Origin: an uncultured Parasutterella sp. | Lineage (GTDB): Bacteria; Pseudomonadota; Gammaproteobacteria; Burkholderiales; Burkholderiaceae_F | Assembly (NCBI GenBank): GCA_900766055.1 | Contig: CAAFTZ010000053.1 | Span: forward strand, 1-18,921 | Length of the DNA: 18,921 bases | Direction: 5' to 3' | Part shown: positions 13,494-18,921 of the stretch, piece after piece | Numbering within the stretch: the first letter of the stretch is position 1 | How the letters are laid out: every line of letters begins with the position of its first letter | Position numbers and translations under genes: made by a program | The notes under the pieces: model-generated | The model's database searches: none | What the model saw: only the letters and a program-made list of their open reading frames with translations | What the model was told of the DNA's origin: nothing

Positions 13494-16400
13494 TTAGACG
13501 TTTTCAGTCGTGGTCTTCTCCACCGCTTCCTGGGCCAAAGATTCTTCTTTCTTGCCGCGGAACTTTCTTCCGATCGCTGTCGCCTGAGCCTTCACCCAAA
13601 CAACAGCCGCAGTGAGCGGACTGGTTTTCACGTGAGCCTCTTGAAGTTCTACCGGAGAACGTTCTTCGATCTTTCTGCAAATATCTTCGATCGCAGTAAG
13701 GTAGGCTTTGTAGTTGTCCAAGTAGAAAGCCAAAGCCTTCGAGAAATTAGAGCCGAGCATTCCGCTTAAGAACAGTCTTGAAACTTCCTTGTATTCAGTG
13801 AGTGACTTCTGGAAGCGCACAAAAACCAAACGCTCTTCCGCAGACATTCTCTTGAGTTCTGTCAGGAACGCATGCTGCGCACAAGGCTGGTAGTACCAGA
13901 TGTACATCAAATCGAGAGAAATCACGATGCATTCGATTTCCATCGACTTAGAACGCTCGGAAATCACGCGAATGAAATCTGCCGGACGAGACATTAAAGA
14001 GAGAATGTCTTTCTTCGGGAAAGCCAGCTCCATGCGCTCAAAACAGCTAAAGAGCGCCTTGGCCGACATACGGAAGTCGGAAGTGCGAAGACGATAGTTA
14101 TTGCGGCGGTCAGCCACACTCTCAATTACACCGGCCACCGTATCGGAAGCGAACTTCGACACGATCGCAGCCGCCGGTACCAGAATAGCCGCTGCGGGCA
14201 TTCCGGTAATGATCGGCAGAATCATCGCGAGAATTACGTTGTAGACCATCGCCACCGGAATAGCCAAAATGCTTCGGAATAAGTTTCCGACAACAGCGGT
14301 CTTCGGAAACCCTCGGAAGATGTTATGAGAGGAAATATAGAGGCCGTTTGCCAAAGCGATGATCGAGAACACCAGCAACGGCGCCTTATCCACGGTAATC
14401 CCGAGGATATGACCTAAAAGAACATTGCGGGTAAAGCCCTCAAGCAGCACAACCGACATACCGGTGTACATCAGGGAATCGCTAACGCGGGACCAGTTAA
14501 TCAGGGACTTCCAATCGATACGGGCGCCTTTTTGGAAGCCGCCTCCGGCAATAACCGCCTGAATAATATTGCGGATACCGGTAATGCTGAACCAAATCAA
14601 AGCCCCGAACCAAGCCAGGACCCACCAATTCTGCGTGAGCATGAAGGTTAAGAACGCCGGCAGGAAACCAATCGTGACCTTGATAATATTCAGAATCGTC
14701 GTATTGGTGTACGAGAAACCTGTCTTTTCTTTCTTCTGCTTAGTTTCGTCAGCAACCAGTCCGTTGGTGTTGCCGCGAGTGATGCCGCCGAGAGAAACCA
14801 CGTTGCAGTTATTCGTTGTGACTTCTGCATTGGCGTAGGTAGCAACCCACTCTCTCGAATGCTTCATTCCGAACTTGGTAAAGCCCAAGTTCTTGCGTAC
14901 CCACTTCACAAAAGGAGAAACTTCCTCAGGTTCGGAGTAGACATCGATGCATTGAACCGGAACATGCAGAGGAATTTGGAAAGATTCATCGCTTTCTTTC
15001 TCAATCATCTTCTGTGCGCCGCGCGGAAGAGTATCCGGTACCGCGAAGCCCATACCGAATCGCGTTCCTAAGATGGTTGTAGAGTCGGATCCAAACCGGC
15101 TGCCGAGCGGCTGGTTGGCGTAAAAACTCATGATGCGCGGAATGTTCTCAAGGAACTCATTAAAGAGTGCACTGCGTTCCGGATTTTGCGCAATCTCCGG
15201 ACGCTGACGCATTTCTAGGATAATTCTTTTGAGCTCAATCGCATTGTGTCGGTTAATCGCCTGCTGCAGCTGATTGATCTCGTTCATGTGTTTCACACGC
15301 CCGAGCTCTCTCTCCTTCATGTTCAGGATTTCCAGATGCGAAATCCTGCCTTCGCCGAGCCAAAGGAGCTCTAAAACATCTGCATCTGTCAGCTTACCTG
15401 TCAGAAGCGTGATACGCGACGACGGACGGATATGCATCAGGCGTGAAAGCAGACCCTGAACATCGATCTTAAGCAAATCCGGACGGTTATCATCCGCCGG
15501 TTCGGACAGCGACGGAATTTCAGGATTACGAGACGGACGAAGCCAGCACTGATAAAGCACGACAGAAGTCAATTCATCCAGTTTTTTCAGTCGTTCCTGA
15601 AGGACGCCTTGATCCTCAGCGGAAGCATTTTTTAGTTCCTGCCTGACCCTTTCGGCTTCAGCTTCAACAAGCGGAAGCAGTTTGGAGTGCACAAATTCAG
15701 AGAGACGAATCAGCGTGGTTTGACCCATGCCGACGTAGTCGTCAAATTCTTTTTCCGACAGAAGCGGAACCTCAATGCCCCACTCTTTAGAAATTTCAGC
15801 TGCGTGCTTGGCATTAAAGACTTCTAAGGTCTGAAGAACTTCTTCTTTAGCCCAGTCTTCAACTGCGCGGCCTTCCTGCATTAAAGCTTCGGTTGCAGGC
15901 TCTTTTAAAAAATCCAAAACCGACTTTGTATCCGTAAACCCTTTCGGCGTCCAAAGGAATTCAACATAACGATCGTGAAAGCGAGCTTTAAATTTAATAC
16001 CCAAACGAACCGAAATACCCATGATATGGGCAGCTTCATATAGTTCATAGACGACTTTCGGGTCAACAAAGTTGTAGTAGACGACCGTCAGACGGCGAAT
16101 ACCCTTAACACGTGCATCCATCACGAGATAAGTCGGGTTCTTGCGGCCCATGGTGTTGGCGTCATGCACATGGTCGTCCATCGTCTTCTGATTCCACTCC
16201 TCCGGCATCTCCAGCAAGAAGAATTTAGAAAGGAATGCTCGAACGATACGAGGGTTACCGGCCGCCACTTTCTGGAAATCGTGGATCAGACGAAGCTGCT
16301 CTTCCTCATTGCCGCGCGCACGCACAATTTCCTTCATAAGCTGGATAAGTACGCGCGAAGTATTAAAGCGGAAAGGAGTCTGTGCGCTATAAAGCACTTC

Positions 16401-16664
16401 GTCATGAAGTGTTTTCAGAGCTGAAAGCCTTTCTTCTACGCCCGTCCCGTCATTTAAACGCTGCAAAAGGTTGACTTCAGCCATCGCCATTCTTTCTTCA
16501 TGGGTGCTGACCATGTTTTGAATGCCGTGCGGGTGCAGAGAAGTTCTAAAAGTCTCCTGCTCGGCAGAAGACACATTTCCGGAATCGATGACCTCGTTAA
16601 TTTTTCGGAGTAGATCTCGATCCTTCTTATCAAAACGCAATGACTGATTCACCTTGTGACTCAA
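13494..16664 (-). CDS. Large conserved-looking membrane protein of unknown function
   Basis: I do not recognise this 1056-residue protein. The N-terminal two thirds are soluble and mostly helical, with a notable HPHG at residues 44-47, a YLVMDARVKGIRRLTVVYYNFVDP strand-rich region near 180, and FKARFHDRYVEFLW near 225. About residues 650-840 hold roughly five or six hydrophobic segments (for example IGFLPAFLTFML, LAWFGALIWFSI, SILAIPVAMVYNVILAMILPII), so this part is membrane-embedded. The last 210 residues are soluble and basic at the end (IGRKFRGKKEES). The listed start is a TTG; a GTG at 16652 is equally possible, and neither has a good ribosome-binding site. It has its own terminator and stands alone. 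Its higher G+C content than the restriction genes suggests a resident chromosomal gene. Confidence 0.85.
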   Translation of the reverse strand: MSHKVNQSLRFDKKDRDLLRKINEVIDSGNVSSAEQETFRTSLHPHGIQNMVSTHEERMAMAEVNLLQRLNDGTGVEERLSALKTLHDEVLYSAQTPFRFNTSRVLIQLMKEIVRARGNEEEQLRLIHDFQKVAAGNPRIVRAFLSKFFLLEMPEEWNQKTMDDHVHDANTMGRKNPTYLVMDARVKGIRRLTVVYYNFVDPKVVYELYEAAHIMGISVRLGIKFKARFHDRYVEFLWTPKGFTDTKSVLDFLKEPATEALMQEGRAVEDWAKEEVLQTLEVFNAKHAAEISKEWGIEVPLLSEKEFDDYVGMGQTTLIRLSEFVHSKLLPLVEAEAERVRQELKNASAEDQGVLQERLKKLDELTSVVLYQCWLRPSRNPEIPSLSEPADDNRPDLLKIDVQGLLSRLMHIRPSSRITLLTGKLTDADVLELLWLGEGRISHLEILNMKERELGRVKHMNEINQLQQAINRHNAIELKRIILEMRQRPEIAQNPERSALFNEFLENIPRIMSFYANQPLGSRFGSDSTTILGTRFGMGFAVPDTLPRGAQKMIEKESDESFQIPLHVPVQCIDVYSEPEEVSPFVKWVRKNLGFTKFGMKHSREWVATYANAEVTTNNCNVVSLGGITRGNTNGLVADETKQKKEKTGFSYTNTTILNIIKVTIGFLPAFLTFMLTQNWWVLAWFGALIWFSITGIRNIIQAVIAGGGFQKGARIDWKSLINWSRVSDSLMYTGMSVVLLEGFTRNVLLGHILGITVDKAPLLVFSIIALANGLYISSHNIFRGFPKTAVVGNLFRSILAIPVAMVYNVILAMILPIITGMPAAAILVPAAAIVSKFASDTVAGVIESVADRRNNYRLRTSDFRMSAKALFSCFERMELAFPKKDILSLMSRPADFIRVISERSKSMEIECIVISLDLMYIWYYQPCAQHAFLTELKRMSAEERLVFVRFQKSLTEYKEVSRLFLSGMLGSNFSKALAFYLDNYKAYLTAIEDICRKIEERSPVELQEAHVKTSPLTAAVVWVKAQATAIGRKFRGKKEESLAQEAVEKTTTENV

Positions 16665-16937
16665 AAGTAATTATTCTTGTGAAAAGTTTCGATTTTACAG
16701 AAGGTTAGCTTTTATGGTTGTAACAGAGAAGCAAAAGTTACCTGTGGTTTTCGACAATGCGGTCTCCACCCGAGCTTTTCATTTCTCCTCGAGTAGAGGA
16801 TCAAACTCTTATTCATTTAATAGGTACCTCAAAGGCAGCCTAAGAAAGCATTAGCCTTATTCTCCAAAACCTCAGACGGCAAAGCTTATACTGCGCTAAA
16901 AGAACTCCAAATAACTTCTTCATTCCCCAGGTTTCAA

Positions 16938-17663
16938 ATGACCGGACTAGGCACACTGATCAACGTATTCGCTATTGCTATCGGCGGCATGCTAGGCATT
17001 ATTTTCGGCAGGCGTTTGACTGAAAACCATCAAAAAGCCTTAATCTCCGCGTGCGGGCTGTGCGTTATTTTCATTGGGATCGCAGGCAGCTTAGAGCAGA
17101 TGTTCAGAATCAAGGACGGTGTAATTTCCACATCCGGCGTCTTAGTTGTCGTTCTCAGCTATGCCGTCGGGACGCTTCTAGGGACGATATTTGATCTAGA
17201 AGGGAAAATTGAAAAATTTGGAGAATTCTTAAAAAACAAAGCCAACAGAAAAAATGACAACAACTTCGTCACGGCTTTTGTTGTTTCTTCGTTAACTGTA
17301 TGTATTGGAGCAATGGCCGTGGTCGGAGCAGTGCAAGACGGCATCCACAACGATATTTCTATTCTCGCTGCCAAATCCATTTTGGACTTTGTCATAATCC
17401 TCATACTGACTGCATCGTTAGGTATCGGGTGCGCTTTTTCAGCGGTTCCCGTGGGCCTTTTCCAAGGAAGTATTACGCTCCTCGCGGTGTTTATCGAACC
17501 TATTTTGACTGCTAAAGCTCTTGGGTATCTCTCTATGACCGGATCAATGCTGATCTTTTGCGTTGGTATTAATTTGGTTTTTGGAAAAAAATTTGAGGTA
17601 GCCAATATGCTGCCAGTCTTGTTGATAGCAGTGTTATTTGCCTATATTCCTTCCTTCGGCTGA
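16938..17663 (+). CDS. DUF554 family membrane protein (YqgA/YdfK-like)
   Basis: This 241-residue protein has the full-length architecture of the DUF554 family, a set of bacterial inner-membrane proteins of unknown, probably transport-related, role. The N-terminus MTGLGTLINVFAIAIGGMLGIIFGRRL is the family hallmark: a glycine-rich first membrane helix followed by an arginine pair. Later segments include GAMAVVGAVQDG (the conserved G-x-x-x-V-x-G-x-x-x-D-G motif), FSAVPVGLFQGSITLLA and the C-terminal LPVLLIAVLFAYI. About six or seven membrane helices are expected. The ATG follows CAGG by six bases. It is convergent with the LysR-type gene, with 141 bases between the two stops. Confidence 0.92.
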   Translation: MTGLGTLINVFAIAIGGMLGIIFGRRLTENHQKALISACGLCVIFIGIAGSLEQMFRIKDGVISTSGVLVVVLSYAVGTLLGTIFDLEGKIEKFGEFLKNKANRKNDNNFVTAFVVSSLTVCIGAMAVVGAVQDGIHNDISILAAKSILDFVIILILTASLGIGCAFSAVPVGLFQGSITLLAVFIEPILTAKALGYLSMTGSMLIFCVGINLVFGKKFEVANMLPVLLIAVLFAYIPSFG

Positions 17664-17696
17664 TTCGCTCTCAGTATCGTATCTAACCTCTAAGAC

Positions 17697-17732
17697 GCCT
17701 TATTGAGGCTTTTTCTTGAAAGTTTTCAAGAA
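17697..17732 (+). terminator. Possible terminator between the convergent DUF554 and LysR genes
   Basis: GCCT (17697-17700) and AGGC (17706-17709) form a short stem followed by five T's on the + strand. Then TTCTTGAAA (17713-17721) and TTTCAAGAA (17724-17732) form a nine-base inverted repeat with a tight loop. The position after the DUF554 stop fits a terminator, but the first stem is only four bases long. Confidence 0.4.
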
Positions 17733-17804
17733 TACTACGGTTTAGGAACAAACCATGAACAAGCTTCCGTCCAGCCTTCTGCAGCATCCTGTTCGACAAG
17801 GAGA

Positions 17805-18782
17805 TTAGACGATTCCTTCGCGATTCCTTTTGCTTTCCTGACGTTTCTTTGCTCTTTTTTCTTCGAGACTGCGCAGTAAAACCGACCTAAACCACTGATG
17901 CGCCGGATCAAAATGCGTGCGGTCATGCCACAAAAATACCGGCGTCCAGGCCGAATCGGCAACCAGATTTTTGGGGAGAATGGTCAAAGGCAGATTGCCG
18001 ATAAGCTCCGTGACCGACGACTCCGGCAGACGGCCGATAAGATCGCATTGCGTGAGCATGTGCGGCACCGTCAAGAGGTACGGAGTATCTATCGCGATGT
18101 TGTTTCCTTCCTCAAACCCTGAAGACTCCGTTGTGATTTTTCCTTCCGAATACCCGTACTTAACGGCAATAAAGCGATAATTCTTCAAGTCCGATCTTTT
18201 AAGCTGTTTGCCTTCTCTAAGTTTTACTGCCAAGGGATGCGTGTTCCTAACGACATACACATGGTCCGTGTTGTACAGCGTCTCGTAATGGAACTTTTTT
18301 CCTAATTCCCTTAATTTGAGATTAGGCGGCGCATAAATGACGATATCTATGCTGCCTTTTTCCAGCGCCCACTGAAAATGCTCATGAAGAGAAATTATAG
18401 AAAGGCGAATATTCGGGGCCTGGGCATACAGATTCGCCAACGAAGGAACAATAAATCTAAGTGCCGCATTATCGATACAGCCGATACGGAAATCCTGCGT
18501 TAACTCCTTAGGAGAAAAAACTTTTGGACTAGGAAGACGATCAATACGCATCAAAATAGACTGGATTTCACCGATCAACGAATCCATCTTCGGTGTCGGC
18601 ATCATCGCGCGTCCGCTCTTCACAAATAGAGGATCTTCAAAGATTTCACGTGCTCGGGCCAAAAGGCGGAAACATGTCGCAGAGCCTTTGCCTAAACGGT
18701 TGGCCGTAGAAATGAGGTTGCGGGAGTCATAAAACTCGGCAAGAAATCTAAGCAATTCGCTAGTCGGTCTGTCTTGGCTCAT
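17805..18782 (-). CDS. LysR-family transcriptional regulator
   Basis: LysR-type regulators bind DNA through an N-terminal winged helix and sense a small molecule with a periplasmic-binding-protein-like C-terminal domain. From the ATG at 18782 the protein has 325 residues, the family's usual length. The N-terminal domain shows the LysR pattern: LLRFLAEFYDSRN..., recognition helix region GSATCFRLLARA, then EDPLFVKSGRAMMPTPK, the standard DPLFxR-x-G-x-x-x-T motif. The ligand domain begins FRIGCIDNAALRFIVPSL and includes GSIDIVIYA. A TTG at 18815 would add 11 residues, but that TTGACA also resembles a -35 element, so I prefer the ATG. It is divergent from a gene starting at 18916, the typical arrangement of a LysR regulator and its target. 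The ligand is unknown. Confidence 0.9.
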   Translation of the reverse strand: MSQDRPTSELLRFLAEFYDSRNLISTANRLGKGSATCFRLLARAREIFEDPLFVKSGRAMMPTPKMDSLIGEIQSILMRIDRLPSPKVFSPKELTQDFRIGCIDNAALRFIVPSLANLYAQAPNIRLSIISLHEHFQWALEKGSIDIVIYAPPNLKLRELGKKFHYETLYNTDHVYVVRNTHPLAVKLREGKQLKRSDLKNYRFIAVKYGYSEGKITTESSGFEEGNNIAIDTPYLLTVPHMLTQCDLIGRLPESSVTELIGNLPLTILPKNLVADSAWTPVFLWHDRTHFDPAHQWFRSVLLRSLEEKRAKKRQESKRNREGIV

Positions 18783-18809
18783 ATCACTATCAAATTTGAT
18801 GAAGATTTT

Positions 18810-18833
18810 TGTCAATTTTAGTCAAATATGACA
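18810..18833. promoter_or_regulatory. TGTCA-N14-TGACA inverted repeat in the LysR divergent promoter region
   Basis: TGTCA at 18810-18814 and TGACA at 18829-18833 face each other across 14 bases; an additional GTCAA lies inside. The repeat is in the 133 bases between the LysR-type gene and the divergent gene, where LysR regulators bind. It may be the regulator's own operator. The exact promoter hexamers on either strand are not clear. Confidence 0.45.
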
Positions 18834-18915
18834 GGAAAACTCGTCTATTCAAACGCCCTGAAACCCTCCAAAATTTCACCTATAAGCACCCCAATGCTGA
18901 CCAAGGAGAATCATT

Positions 18916-18921
18916 ATGCAA
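18916..18921 (+). CDS. Start of a divergent gene, truncated by the window end
   Basis: An ATG at 18916 follows a strong AAGGAG ribosome-binding site (18903-18908) with seven bases of spacing. Only two codons (Met-Gln) are inside the window, so the product cannot be named. Being divergent from the LysR-type gene, it is a likely regulatory target. Confidence 0.65.

Noticed and set aside
17159..17605. 148-codon minus-strand frame inside the DUF554 gene
   Set aside because: The + strand encodes a recognisable full-length DUF554 protein; the antisense frame has no ribosome-binding site or membrane or domain pattern of its own.
1..18921. CRISPR arrays, tRNA or rRNA genes
   Set aside because: I saw no regularly spaced direct repeats, no CCA-ended cloverleaf with a GTTCGA-type T-arm, and no rRNA-like conserved blocks anywhere in the window.

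Overview
The window looks like an accessory 'defence island' inserted beside ordinary chromosomal genes of a Gram-negative gut proteobacterium. A Sutterellaceae-like member of Burkholderiales (Sutterella/Parasutterella type) is my best guess, from the style of the LysR-type regulator and the large orphan membrane protein. That assignment is inference; there is no rRNA or marker gene here.

Layout from left to right. (1) Bases 1-1426 are the right-hand part of an IS21-family insertion sequence: an istA tail, istB, a 25-bp perfect hairpin and two terminal repeats. (2) Bases 1427-1870 carry no convincing gene. They hold two copies, in opposite orientation, of an ACTAGT-N5-ACTAGT palindrome and a run of consecutive stem-loops that could be a structured RNA. 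(3) Bases 1871-3350 (minus strand) hold a three-gene operon with its own TTGACA-type promoter: a DUF4258-like protein followed by two ribbon-helix-helix-like proteins. (4) Bases 3351-3947 are decayed sequence, including a recognisable HigA-antitoxin pseudogene. (5) Bases 3948-12949 (minus strand) are the core of the island. Five co-directional genes read in the order coiled-coil McrB-type AAA+ NTPase (1175 aa), DUF2357/PD-(D/E)XK nuclease (625 aa), an unidentified 129-aa protein, McrB (591 aa), McrC (438 aa). (6) Bases 12950-13440 are a gene-free leader with an imperfect direct repeat and a TTCAATA/TATTGAA palindrome. (7) From 13435 on, chromosomal-type genes resume: a 1056-aa membrane protein ending in a clear rho-independent terminator, a DUF554/YqgA-like membrane protein, a LysR-type regulator, and the first two codons of a divergent gene.

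The most interesting feature is the 9-kb five-gene cluster. It contains two complete but dissimilar AAA+-motor/nuclease pairs of the type IV (McrBC-like) restriction group, joined by a small gene of unknown type. The upstream pair resembles the coiled-coil McrB-type systems described as CoCoNuTs. The downstream pair is a more classical McrBC whose motor carries a large insert resembling an EVE/PUA-like modified-base reader. Overlapping stops and starts within each pair, and a single direction of transcription, suggest co-expression. The McrB/McrC pair is visibly more A+T-rich than the upstream pair, and the 1056-aa gene is the most G+C-rich, so the island was probably assembled from different sources.
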